From Ferrovibrio sp035304305 (lineage in GTDB: Bacteria; Pseudomonadota; Alphaproteobacteria; Ferrovibrionales; Ferrovibrionaceae): a stretch of 64,000 nucleotides of DNA. The DNA lies in NCBI RefSeq assembly GCF_035304305.1, contig NZ_DATGQG010000022.1:1-64000 (forward strand). The letters are read 5' to 3'. Under the pieces are notes generated by a model, which saw only the letters and a list, made by a program, of their open reading frames with translations, had not been told where the DNA came from and searched no databases. Shown in pieces: positions 16,924-24,493 of the stretch. A program made the translations under genes and the position numbers. Each line of letters starts with the position of its first letter. Position 1 is the stretch's first letter.

Positions 16924-17490
16924 ATGCCGGTGATCCGGGTATCGCTGATCGAGGGGTACGACGAGACGGTACGTGACCGCCTGCTGGAGGGCTATTCCGC
17001 AGTCACCCGCACGGTGCTGGAAGCCGTTCCGGATGGAATCACCGCAATCATTGAGGAAGCGAAGGCGAGCAACTACCGTCGCGGGAATCAGCGGAAGTCG
17101 CCGAAGGCGCCGCCGCCTGCACCGGAACAGATCGTGCGTGATTTCCTGGCCGCCATGGAGCGCCGTGATCTGTCGGCAGCATCGGCCTTTTTGGCCGGGA
17201 ATTTTACGATGACTTTCCCCGGCGGAGCGACCTTTCGCCGACTGGAAGAACTGGTCGCATGGTCGAAGCCGCGCTACCGCAGGATTGCCAAAACCTACGA
17301 GCGCTTCGATACGGTACCTGGGATGGAGTTTGCAACTGTGTATTGTTCAGGCACTCTCCATGGCGAGTGGCCTGACGGGGAGGCATTCGATGGCATACGC
17401 TTTATCGACCGGTTCACCGTGAAGGGTGGGCTTCTGGTCGATCAGGCCGTTTGGAATGACCTGGACGCGAGAGTGAGAAAGCCCGGCTAA
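16924..17490 (+). CDS. Tautomerase-NTF2/SnoaL-like fusion protein
   Basis: 188 residues with two parts. Residues 1-55 look like a 4-oxalocrotonate tautomerase subunit: MPVIRVSLIEGYDE puts Pro directly after Met, as needed for the N-terminal proline catalyst, followed by PDGITAIIEEAKASNYRRG. After a Pro-rich linker (KAPPPAPEQ), residues 70-188 form an NTF2/SnoaL-like cone (VRDFLAAMERRDLSAASAFLAGNFTM...FIDRFTVKGGLLVDQAVWNDL). Both parts often act on small cyclic or enolic molecules, suggesting isomerisation of an unsaturated intermediate. It is the last gene of the catabolic run. The fusion assignment is from motif reading only. Confidence 0.75.
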   Translation: MPVIRVSLIEGYDETVRDRLLEGYSAVTRTVLEAVPDGITAIIEEAKASNYRRGNQRKSPKAPPPAPEQIVRDFLAAMERRDLSAASAFLAGNFTMTFPGGATFRRLEELVAWSKPRYRRIAKTYERFDTVPGMEFATVYCSGTLHGEWPDGEAFDGIRFIDRFTVKGGLLVDQAVWNDLDARVRKPG

Positions 17491-17535
17491 CCGCCGGAAC
17501 AGGGATCGCGCTCAACCGTTACTCCTCCACGCGCC

Positions 17536-17550
17536 GGCCGAGGATCGGCC
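17536..17550 (+). promoter_or_regulatory. Small hairpin just upstream of a strong Shine-Dalgarno
   Basis: The inverted repeat GGCCGA-GGA-TCGGCC ends 4 nt before the AGGAGGAG ribosome-binding site (17555-17562) of the 24-codon gene. Its position would allow it to protect or modulate the ribosome-binding site or mark a processed mRNA 5' end. Function is not established. Confidence 0.4.
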
Positions 17551-17570
17551 CAGCAGGAGGAGCGGAGCGC

Positions 17571-17645
17571 ATGAACAACATCATCTATATCGTCGGCGTT
17601 GTCGTTATCGTTATCGCCATCCTGAGTTTCCTCGGGCTCCGCTGA
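17571..17645 (+). CDS. 24-residue single-pass membrane peptide
   Basis: ATG 17571 to TGA 17643-17645 encodes 24 residues: a short polar start (MNN), a continuous hydrophobic core (IIYIVGVVVIVIAILSFLG) and a terminal Leu-Arg. It has a near-ideal Shine-Dalgarno AGGAGGAG 8 nt upstream and is followed by a strong terminator, so it looks like a real, efficiently translated gene. It is too short for ordinary gene callers. Similar tiny hydrophobic peptides are recurrent in alphaproteobacteria, but I know no assigned role. Possible functions are membrane-stress or transporter modulation. Confidence 0.65.
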   Translation: MNNIIYIVGVVVIVIAILSFLGLR

Positions 17646-17683
17646 GTCCGGGCTTTTCCCAAGACTGCCGTATTCTGGGACGG

Positions 17684-17712
17684 CTCGCCGCCGGATGTGC
17701 TCCGGCGGCGAG
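17684..17712 (+). terminator. Rho-independent terminator after the small membrane peptide
   Basis: A perfect 12-bp stem (CTCGCCGCCGGA, loop TGTGC, TCCGGCGGCGAG) is followed by a T-rich TTCTCGATTCTCC tail. It separates the plus-strand small gene from the convergent DUF1593 gene and may serve both strands. Confidence 0.75.
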
Positions 17713-17734
17713 TTCTCGATTCTCCTGAAGCTGG

Positions 17735-19711
17735 TTATGCGAACAGGACATCGAAATGGATGGTGCCGCTGTCCGTGCTGCCATCCTTGTCCGCGACCGT
17801 GTAGGAAACCCAGTCCTTGCCGACTCCGGGCTTGGGACGGTAGATCACCGTACCATCATCGTCGAGCGTGACACGCGCACCCTTGGCGGAGTGATCAGGG
17901 ATATCCGTCACCTTGAGGTCGCCGTCAGCGCCCTTGTCGTTCTCCAGCAGGTGTCTCGCATTGAAGTAGTGCGACTTGCCGCCGGCGATCTTGTAGTGGT
18001 CATCGACAGCCATGACGGGAGTGTTGCCGCCGGTGGATGGTGCAGACGGGACGGGGGGGCTCGAACCATCCGACACCGGGACCGCAGTGCCATTGCCAAC
18101 CTGCATATGGACGAGACCGGTGTCGGTGCTGCCATCCTTGTCGATCAGCGTGTACTCGATCGTATCCTTGCCCTGCCAACCCTTCAGGGGGGTGTAGATG
18201 GCAGTGCCGTTGCTGTCGAGCGACACGGTCGCACCCGCGGCACTCTCACCCGCCACGGCTGATACCTTGAGCCCGCCATCGGCACCCTTGTCATTCCAGG
18301 TCAGGTACTTCGTGTTGAAGTACCATTTCTGGTCGACTCCAGTCTTGTAGCTGTCATCGACGGCGACAACCGGGTTGTTCTTCCCGCTATCGACGGGCGG
18401 AGTGCCGGAGACGCCTCCGTTGGACGAAGGCTGCGTGACGGTGCCGCCACCATTGCCGACCTGAATGAAGATGGTGCCGGTATCCTCGTCGCCATCCTTG
18501 TCTGCCACGGTATAGCTGATGGAATCCTTGCCCTGCCAGTCCTTCAGCGGGGTGTATTTCACCGTTCCGTCCTTGCCCCAGGTGACCGTGGCGCCGGCGG
18601 CGCTCTTCCCGGCAACTTCGGTGACCTTCAGGTCGCCATCCTTGCCGGTATCGTTCAGCAGCAGATGCTTGCTGTTGAAGGATTTGGCCTCGTTCGTGCT
18701 GACCTTGTAGTTGTCGTCACCGGCGACGACGGGATTGTCTTTCCCGCTATTCACCGGAGGAGGTGAATTGTTTTCTTTCGCCGGAGGGGGATCCTTCTGC
18801 TCGGGTGTGTCACCGGATTTAGCCGTCTTGGCGCGGTCGAGCCGCATGGCAAAATCCTTGTAGAAGGCTGCCTGGTGCTTTTGCACGGTCTCGGAGCCGT
18901 GATAGCCGCCATTGGCCAGAGACGAGGCCTTGTTGTCCGTCCAGTAGTTCGGACCATGGCCGGTCTTCACGAAGGCGCCGCCCCAGCTGTTGGCCGAGGG
19001 GTTATTGTTGTCGGCGCCATCGATCAGGTAGAGGATCGACGGTGTGTCGCCCATCTTCAGCCCCCAGGGCATTGCCTTGTGGAAATGCTCACCCAGAGCG
19101 CCGTGGCCCTTGGCGTCATTCATGTTCCAGCTGTTCTTGCCGTTGCCGTTGTCATCCACATACATGCCGCGGAAAGACGAGTTGTTCTCGATCCACCACA
19201 GATCCTTGTGACTGTTGTAGATGTAATCCCGGGCGGCCGGATCCTGCTGAGTGTTCCACGAGCCGATCGAATAGACCTTGATCTTGCTCTTGATCGAAGG
19301 GTCATCGTGCAGCGCCTGGGCCAGGTCGGTCATCGAGCCCCAGGTCAGGACCCAGAGCGGATCGCTCGCGCTGGCGGCATGGGCGGCCTTGATGATCTGC
19401 TTGGAACCCTCCGTCGTCGTGTTCCAGCCCTTTGACGGAGCCACGGAAATGCTGCCCTGCTTGGTGATCGACTTCAGATATTCCGGCGCCGGATAATCGT
19501 TCGACCAAGTTTTCAGTGTGGCATAGTCCTTGGCATATGAGTCAATCACCTGATTGATGTGGGATGCACGACCACCATGTTTGCTCGGGGTCGAGACAAG
19601 CCCAACCAGGTTCATCTTGTCGGCATACAAGAATGCATGGACCATGGACTGGATGTCATCGGGATCCGCGCCGCCGATATCGCTCGAAATGAGTACGCGA
19701 GGCTTGGCCAT
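17735..19711 (-). CDS. DUF1593 nucleoside-hydrolase-like enzyme with three Ig/cadherin-like repeats, probable type I secretion cargo
   Basis: 658 residues from ATG 19711, preceded by AAGAAAGG; the open frame upstream is not protein-like. Residues 1-300 match the DUF1593/nucleoside-hydrolase-like fold: RVLISSDIGGADPDDIQS at the N-terminus carries the Asp-rich metal motif, followed by LWVLTWGSMTDLAQAL and YLIDGADNNNPSANSWGGAF. A Pro/Lys-rich linker leads into three repeats of about 95 residues (322-421, 442-541, 561-656) with NDxGxDGxLKV, WQGKDxIxYT and DKDGxxDTG motifs, typical of VCBS/Big_9 domains that may bind calcium. No signal peptide and no RTX nonapeptides are seen. The neighbouring ABC/HlyD genes on the same strand, and a shared promoter element, suggest export by that system. 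Confidence 0.8.
   Translation of the reverse strand: MAKPRVLISSDIGGADPDDIQSMVHAFLYADKMNLVGLVSTPSKHGGRASHINQVIDSYAKDYATLKTWSNDYPAPEYLKSITKQGSISVAPSKGWNTTTEGSKQIIKAAHAASASDPLWVLTWGSMTDLAQALHDDPSIKSKIKVYSIGSWNTQQDPAARDYIYNSHKDLWWIENNSSFRGMYVDDNGNGKNSWNMNDAKGHGALGEHFHKAMPWGLKMGDTPSILYLIDGADNNNPSANSWGGAFVKTGHGPNYWTDNKASSLANGGYHGSETVQKHQAAFYKDFAMRLDRAKTAKSGDTPEQKDPPPAKENNSPPPVNSGKDNPVVAGDDNYKVSTNEAKSFNSKHLLLNDTGKDGDLKVTEVAGKSAAGATVTWGKDGTVKYTPLKDWQGKDSISYTVADKDGDEDTGTIFIQVGNGGGTVTQPSSNGGVSGTPPVDSGKNNPVVAVDDSYKTGVDQKWYFNTKYLTWNDKGADGGLKVSAVAGESAAGATVSLDSNGTAIYTPLKGWQGKDTIEYTLIDKDGSTDTGLVHMQVGNGTAVPVSDGSSPPVPSAPSTGGNTPVMAVDDHYKIAGGKSHYFNARHLLENDKGADGDLKVTDIPDHSAKGARVTLDDDGTVIYRPKPGVGKDWVSYTVADKDGSTDSGTIHFDVLFA
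17744..18748 (-). repeat. Three tandem Ig/cadherin-like coding repeats
   Basis: Repeat units at 18449-18748, 18089-18388 and 17744-18031 encode similar domains within the DUF1593 protein. Units 1 and 2 are spaced by exactly 360 nt; unit 3 is more diverged and has a shorter Pro/Ser linker before it. Conserved protein blocks are VxAxDDxYK, LxNDxGxDGxLKV, GATVxxxxxGTxxYxP and DKDGSTDTG. The last unit runs to the C-terminus, where the secretion signal would be expected. Confidence 0.8.
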
Positions 19712-19838
19712 CTGAAATAAACCTTTCTTACTTTGCCGACCTCCACAATGAGGCGGGCATTTCTGCACTGTGCCCGGAGGCAGGGTTCAATCTGCATGTC
19801 TGCAATCGCATTGAAACCCCTCGAAACATCCCGTTATC

Positions 19839-19872
19839 GCTTCTTAAGTCAGACATCGTGTTTTCGTCACAA
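19839..19872 (-). promoter_or_regulatory. Shared promoter element, copy 1 (upstream of DUF1593 gene)
   Basis: On the minus strand this reads TTGTGACGAAAACA followed by ACTTAAGAAG, with TTGTGA and ACTTAA separated by exactly 17 nt. It lies 128-161 nt upstream of the DUF1593 start. An ungapped 34-nt comparison with 23156-23189, upstream of the secretion ABC gene, gives 25 identities. The spacing resembles a -35/-10 pair, although ACTTAA is a poor match to a housekeeping -10. Confidence 0.6.
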
Positions 19873-19948
19873 ATGAAGTGGTGAAGCGGAGGAATCGACA
19901 AAATAATCCGCATTTTATGCGGCATTTCCATGACACGGCGGTGGGCAT

Positions 19949-19979
19949 GAAAAACGCCGCCGGGAAGCCCGGCGGCGTT
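19949..19979 (-). terminator. Rho-independent terminator after the HlyD-type gene
   Basis: On the minus strand a perfect 12-bp stem (AACGCCGCCGGG, loop CTT, CCCGGCGGCGTT) ends in a TTTTT run. It lies 25 nt after the stop of the HlyD-type gene and closes the secretion operon, separating it from the promoter of the cargo gene. Confidence 0.88.
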
Positions 19980-20004
19980 CAGATGACAGGTATACCGGAA
20001 GCTG

Positions 20005-21327
20005 TCAGCCTTCCCGCATACTCCGGCGAAGCGAGTCGACGAACGGCTGCGTAAGATACTGCCATGCGGTCCGCGTTCCGGTCATGACCATTGCTTCGGC
20101 CGGCATTCCGGGGGTCAGAACGATATTCGGACCTATCTTCGCCAGCTGGTCGCGATCAACCTCGATCCGCACCAGGTAGTATGGCGTGTTGGTCTGCGGG
20201 TCGACGATGCGGTCGGCAGAGACGCTGCGCACGCGTCCGTCGATTCGCGGCAGGTTGCGCTGCTTGTAGGCTGACAGAACGACCTGTGCGGTCAGGCCGG
20301 GATGCACCACGTCGATGTCGGTCGGTGCGATGCGGGCGTCGATCAGCAGCTCGTCGTCGCGCGGCACGATATCGAGGATCGGCTGGCCGGCCGTCACCAC
20401 GCCACCGACTGTGCGGGCCTTGAGCTGGACGACGGTCCCGGAAACCGGGGCGGTGATCACCGTCCGGCGCAGGACGTCGGCGGCCGCGCCCAGGCGCTCC
20501 CGCGCGCTGGCCAGTTCGGTGGTTACCTGGGCGAGTTCTTTGCTGATCTCCTCCTGGCGCTCGGCCTCCAGGGTAATGATCTGCTGTTCCGCTTCGGCGA
20601 TCGCCTGGTAGGCCCGGGCAATGGAGGACTGATTGGTGGCCTTCATGCCGGCGATCTCAGCCTGCTGCCTCTGCAGGGCGAGCAGGCGCGGCTTGCGCTC
20701 CAGGCCTTTTTCCACCAGCTGCATGACGCCCTTGGTTTCCTCGGCAATCAGTGCGAGCTGGCGCGTCTGGCTGGTGATCTGCGCATTCAGGCCGGCAATC
20801 TCCTCTGTGATCTGGGTGATCTTCTGCTGCAGCAGGGTCCGGCGCTGCTGCAGGGCGCTCTGGCGCTGCTGCATCAGCTGCAGCTGCGTGCGCAGCAGCA
20901 CCGCGACCTCCGGTTCGGCTGCGTGGTTCAGCAACTCGGCCGGAAAACGCGGCTCGGTCTCGCCCGCACGCTCGGCCAGAAGCCGGGCCTCGACCGCCAT
21001 GAACTGGCGGGTCTGCACCAGCGCGAGCTCATGCGCGGCGCGGGCCGCCTTGTCTTCCAGGATGATCAGCGGGTCACCGGTTTCCACCAGACTGCCATCC
21101 TGCACCAGTATCCGCTCGACGATGCCGCCTTCAAGGTGCTGGACGGTCCGGCGGCTTCCGTCCGGGCTGACGACTCCGGGCCCCATGGCTGAACTGGCAA
21201 GCGGCGCCAATGCAGACCAGGCGGTCAGGCCCCCAAAGAAGGCGAGGCATATCACGGCGCCAGCCAGGATGGGGCCGCGCACGATGCGACGCAGATTGGG
21301 TGTATCGGTGCCATGAAAAGCGGTCAT
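20005..21327 (-). CDS. HlyD-family type I secretion membrane fusion (adaptor) protein
   Basis: 440 residues from ATG 21327, preceded by AAGGAA; a GTG at 21342 overlapping the ABC gene stop is the alternative. One N-terminal membrane segment (ILAGAVICLAFFGGLTAWSAL) is followed by the barrel-sandwich half VSPDGSRRTVQHLEGGIVERILVQDGSLVETGDPL (in part). A long coiled-coil hairpin rich in Gln/Glu/Leu comes next (residues about 90-275), then the second half TVITAPVSGTVVQLKARTVGGVV and a C-terminal GMPAEAMVMTGTRTAWQYLTQP. It bridges the inner-membrane ABC protein to a TolC-type outer-membrane channel. No tolC gene is in the window. Confidence 0.93.
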   Translation of the reverse strand: MTAFHGTDTPNLRRIVRGPILAGAVICLAFFGGLTAWSALAPLASSAMGPGVVSPDGSRRTVQHLEGGIVERILVQDGSLVETGDPLIILEDKAARAAHELALVQTRQFMAVEARLLAERAGETEPRFPAELLNHAAEPEVAVLLRTQLQLMQQRQSALQQRRTLLQQKITQITEEIAGLNAQITSQTRQLALIAEETKGVMQLVEKGLERKPRLLALQRQQAEIAGMKATNQSSIARAYQAIAEAEQQIITLEAERQEEISKELAQVTTELASARERLGAAADVLRRTVITAPVSGTVVQLKARTVGGVVTAGQPILDIVPRDDELLIDARIAPTDIDVVHPGLTAQVVLSAYKQRNLPRIDGRVRSVSADRIVDPQTNTPYYLVRIEVDRDQLAKIGPNIVLTPGMPAEAMVMTGTRTAWQYLTQPFVDSLRRSMREG

Positions 21328-21338
21328 GACGGTTTCCT

Positions 21339-23072
21339 TCACTGGCTGGATGCGGTGTTTGCTTGATGGGCGTGTACCGGCACGGGCTGGCCGGTCAGGC
21401 GCGCCCAGATGGCCTCGGCGGGACCGAAGGCCTGCACCATGCCGTCACGCAGATAGAGGAGCAGGTCGGCCTGTTCGAGCATGCTGGGGCGATGGCCGAC
21501 CATCACCACGGTACAGCCCTGCTGCTTCATGGCGGCGAGGGCCGATAGCAGGGCCGCGTCGCCTTCGCTGTCGAGATTGGCGTTCGGCTCGTCCAGTACC
21601 AGCAGCTTCGGGTCGCCATAGAGGGCGCGGGCCAGACCGAGCCGCTGACGCTGCCCGCCCGAGAGCTGTATGGCACCGTTGTCGAGACGCGTTTCGTAGC
21701 CCTGCGGCAGGCGCAGGATCATTTCATGGACGTTGGCGAGGCGTGCCGCGCGTACGATCTTCGCCGGATCCGGATCGCCCATGCGGGCGATGTTCTCGGC
21801 AACCGTGCCGGCAAACAGTGTAACCTCCTGCGGCAGGTAGCCCAGGTGAGGCCCGATTTCGGCGCGGCTCCAGGCGCTGAGATCGGCGTGATCCAGCCGC
21901 ACATGACCGGCGCTCGGGGCGAGTGCGCCGACCAGCAGACGACAGAGCGTGCTCTTGCCTGCGGCGGACGGACCGATGATCCCGAGCTGCTGGCCAGGTT
22001 TCAGCGCGAAGGACACACTCCGAAGCACCGCGCGATCGGTGTTCGGCGGGAAGAAGGTCAGGCCTTCCACCGACAGGACACCCTTCGGCTCGGGCAGAGG
22101 CATGGATTCGGCCTCGGCCGGGAAGCGGTTCAGCAGGGCCGCAACGCGGCGCCAGCAGTCGCGCACCGAGATGAACTGCTTCCAGCTTCCGAGCAGCTGA
22201 TCCACCGGGGCCAGGGCGCGGCCGAGCAGGATCGAGGCGGCGATCATGCCGCCGGACGTCAGTTCGCCGCGCACTACCAGCCAGGCTCCGAGGCCGAGAA
22301 TGGCCGTCTGCACCAGCATGCGGATGCCCTTGGTCAGGCCTTGCAGCACCAGGCTGCGGTCTGTGGCGCCCTGCTGGGCGTCGATGGCGCCGGCCTGCTC
22401 GCCCTGCCAGCGCTTCAGCAGCGACGGCATCAGGCCCATGGCCTGCACCAGATCGCCATTGCGCAGGGTCGCCTCCGCCACCCCGTAGGCCCGCATCTGG
22501 CCGGCTTCGCCTTCGCGAACCGGTTTCCGGGTCAGCAATTCGCCGGCAATCATCAGCAGGAACAGCAGGATGGCCGAGACCAGCGCGAAGGCCCCGAGCC
22601 AGGGGTGCATGAACCAGAGAATGGCGAGGAAAACGGGTGCCCAGGGAGCATCGAACAGCGGTGACATGGCCGGGCCGGCAAGAAAACCTCGCACCTGGGC
22701 CAGGTCGCGCAGCGGCTGAGTGCCGGTCGGCTGGCCGGCAAGAGCGGCAGCGACACCGGCCTTTATGAGCCTGGTGGCCAGCACGCGGTCGAGCCAGGCG
22801 CCGAGCCGGGCCATGATACTGCCGCGCGCCGTCTCCAGGGCGCCATACGCGATATAGGCCGCGGTGGCCAGCAGCGTGAGCCACGCCAGCGTGTCCAGAT
22901 GTCCGCTCGTCACCACGCGATCAAAGACCTGCATCATGTAGATCGGTGACGTCAGCACCAGCAGGTTGATGGCAAGGCTGAAACCGGCAGCCGCAAGAAA
23001 TGCCCAGCGGAAGGGCGTTATGACGGCCGGCAGCAAGGCGGTGGGGACCGGGCGGGACTGGGAATTATTCAT
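21339..23072 (-). CDS. Type I secretion system permease/ATPase (PrtD/AprD family)
   Basis: 577 residues. The N-terminal half has about six membrane segments, starting with FRWAFLAAAGFSLAINLLVL and the family motif TSPIYMMQVFDRVVTS. The ATPase half carries Walker A GPSAAGKST, signature LSGGQRQR and Walker B LLVLDEPNANLD, with the switch His in VVMVGHRPS. There is no N-terminal C39 peptidase domain, so it belongs to the PrtD/AprD/LipB type that exports large proteins with C-terminal signals. The HlyD-type gene follows with near overlap. Its promoter carries the 34-nt element shared with the DUF1593 gene. Confidence 0.93.
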   Translation of the reverse strand: MNNSQSRPVPTALLPAVITPFRWAFLAAAGFSLAINLLVLTSPIYMMQVFDRVVTSGHLDTLAWLTLLATAAYIAYGALETARGSIMARLGAWLDRVLATRLIKAGVAAALAGQPTGTQPLRDLAQVRGFLAGPAMSPLFDAPWAPVFLAILWFMHPWLGAFALVSAILLFLLMIAGELLTRKPVREGEAGQMRAYGVAEATLRNGDLVQAMGLMPSLLKRWQGEQAGAIDAQQGATDRSLVLQGLTKGIRMLVQTAILGLGAWLVVRGELTSGGMIAASILLGRALAPVDQLLGSWKQFISVRDCWRRVAALLNRFPAEAESMPLPEPKGVLSVEGLTFFPPNTDRAVLRSVSFALKPGQQLGIIGPSAAGKSTLCRLLVGALAPSAGHVRLDHADLSAWSRAEIGPHLGYLPQEVTLFAGTVAENIARMGDPDPAKIVRAARLANVHEMILRLPQGYETRLDNGAIQLSGGQRQRLGLARALYGDPKLLVLDEPNANLDSEGDAALLSALAAMKQQGCTVVMVGHRPSMLEQADLLLYLRDGMVQAFGPAEAIWARLTGQPVPVHAHQANTASSQ

Positions 23073-23155
23073 CGCGGAAACTCTCCGTGTACGTGACGGA
23101 GCGAGACATCGCCGTTGGTGCCCGCGATGTAAACGTTGGAATTCCGCTAGTTACT

Positions 23156-23189
23156 GATTGTTAAGTTTCCCAGCTTGTTTTGGTCACAA
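23156..23189 (-). promoter_or_regulatory. Shared promoter element, copy 2 (upstream of secretion ABC gene)
   Basis: On the minus strand this reads TTGTGACCAAAACA, then ACTTAACAATC, with the same 17-nt spacing between TTGTGA and ACTTAA as copy 1. It lies 84-117 nt upstream of the ABC start at 23072. Its left edge is also one arm of a GTCACA-N11-TGTGAC inverted repeat at 23183-23205. Confidence 0.6.
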
Positions 23190-23276
23190 CAACGGCCGCT
23201 GTGACAGTTGAGGTTACCGTTTCTTCACCTCGCGACTAACCGCATTTTCATTTTTGCTCTGAATGCAGACGCCACG

Positions 23277-23789
23277 TCAGCGGCGCACGCTCTGCATCTG
23301 CTGCGCCCAGGCTTCCTGGGCTGCGGTATACCCGAGCAACGACGCCTGGTAGTCCATGGTGTCGCCCTGCACGTAAAGCTGGATACCGCGGCGCAGCTGA
23401 TCTTGCATCGGATCCTCGGCGCTGAGCAGAATATGGCAATGAAGATTCTCGCAGCCATTGTGGCTTGCGGGCGGATTGCCATCGACGCGCAACTCGACCC
23501 GGCTCCCCAGGGAATAGCCGCTTTCCATTGACAGGCTGACCAGCCGCTGCCCGGCAACGGGCTGGACCCCGAGAATGCCGGCCTGCGCCCCGTTCGGAGC
23601 CTTCAGAATGGTGAAAGCCAGACAGAGCGGGGGGCCCTGATGGGTCGGCCGGCACTGGACAGTCCAGTCGCGATGCTGGCGCCGGACGAGATTGTCCTGC
23701 GCCCGGGCGGAACCGCCCGGAAAGGCGGGTGGCAGGAGAAAGATACAAGCCAGCACAAGGCTGCCGGCGGAACGGAACCATCTCAGCAT
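23277..23789 (-). CDS. IalB-family (invasion-associated locus B) exported protein
   Basis: 170 residues from ATG 23789, chosen because it begins a good signal peptide (MLRWFRSAGSLVLACIFLLP, then an Ala-rich cleavage region near ARAQ). The mature part has the IalB pattern: HRDWTVQCRP, PPLCLAFTIL, ISM-type SLSMESGYSLGSRVELRVDG, and CENLHCHILLSAEDPMQDQLRRG with paired cysteines likely forming disulfides. IalB proteins are periplasmic or surface proteins widespread in alphaproteobacteria, named from Bartonella; in free-living species their role is unclear. It lies upstream of the secretion ABC gene on the same strand, but 204 nt away. Confidence 0.82.
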   Translation of the reverse strand: MLRWFRSAGSLVLACIFLLPPAFPGGSARAQDNLVRRQHRDWTVQCRPTHQGPPLCLAFTILKAPNGAQAGILGVQPVAGQRLVSLSMESGYSLGSRVELRVDGNPPASHNGCENLHCHILLSAEDPMQDQLRRGIQLYVQGDTMDYQASLLGYTAAQEAWAQQMQSVRR

Positions 23790-23911
23790 GCGGTCAGAAT
23801 ACGGCGGCAAAACACGGATGCCCGCGACAATGGTGTGGCAGAGCGGTGGCCTCTGCCGGAACATTCGTGCCGCACTTGCCGTTTAGTTGGCCAGCAATCC
23901 GGAGGACAGGA

Positions 23912-24493
23912 ATGGAAAAGCCGCTGCAGATCGCCTTCAAGGATCTGGATTCTTCACCCTACTTGGAAGGATTGATCCGGGAACGCGTCAGCCGGCTGGA
24001 GCGTTTTCACAACCGGATCATAGGATGTCGCGTCGTGGTAGATATCCCGCATCGGTCGCCTCGCAGTGCCAAGCAACCGATTGGCATTTCCGTCGAGGTA
24101 GAGGTGCCGGGCCGCAATACCATCGTGGCCAAGGACGAGGAGAATCGCCATGACACCAAAAACGACCAGACGGTGGTGATCAATCGGGTCTTCGACGCCG
24201 TTCAGCGGCAGCTAGAGGACGCCGTCGAAATTCAGCGCGGCGACGTGAAGTTGCATGACGGCGAGATGGAAACCGGCCTCGTCGTGCGGCTCTTTCCCGA
24301 ACAGAACTACGGCTTCATTGAGGTCAAGGGCGCGCCCGATCTCTATTTCACCCGTAACGCCGTTACCGGCGGCGATTTTGACGATCTCTCCATTGGCACT
24401 ATCGTCCAGGTGACCCGGGCGACGGCCGAAGGGCCGATGGGGCCGCAGGCAAGCTCCGTGCGGCTGCTCAACGCCCGGCGCAGCCCGTCATGA
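23912..24493 (+). CDS. HPF/RaiA ribosome-hibernation-like protein with C-terminal cold-shock domain
   Basis: 193 residues from ATG 23912, preceded by GGAGGA. Residues 1-115 resemble HPF/RaiA: LQIAFKDLDSSPYLEGLIRERVSRLERF, then GCRVVVDIPHR and VSVEVEVPGRNTI-type strands (here ISVEVEVPG). Residues 125-193 form a CspA-like OB-fold (METGLVVRLFPEQNYGFIEV...DLYFTRNAV...LSIGTIVQV...GPQASSVRLLN). Domain fusions of this kind are found in proteobacterial HPF paralogues of unknown role; ribosome binding plus RNA contact is the simple reading. It overlaps the phosphoribosyltransferase gene by ATGA, so the two are co-translated. Confidence 0.82.
   Translation: MEKPLQIAFKDLDSSPYLEGLIRERVSRLERFHNRIIGCRVVVDIPHRSPRSAKQPIGISVEVEVPGRNTIVAKDEENRHDTKNDQTVVINRVFDAVQRQLEDAVEIQRGDVKLHDGEMETGLVVRLFPEQNYGFIEVKGAPDLYFTRNAVTGGDFDDLSIGTIVQVTRATAEGPMGPQASSVRLLNARRSPS

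Noticed and set aside
23183..23205. GTCACA-N11-TGTGAC as a CRP/FNR site
   Set aside because: The half-sites face the wrong way and the spacer is 11 rather than 6; the left arm is better explained as part of the shared promoter element.
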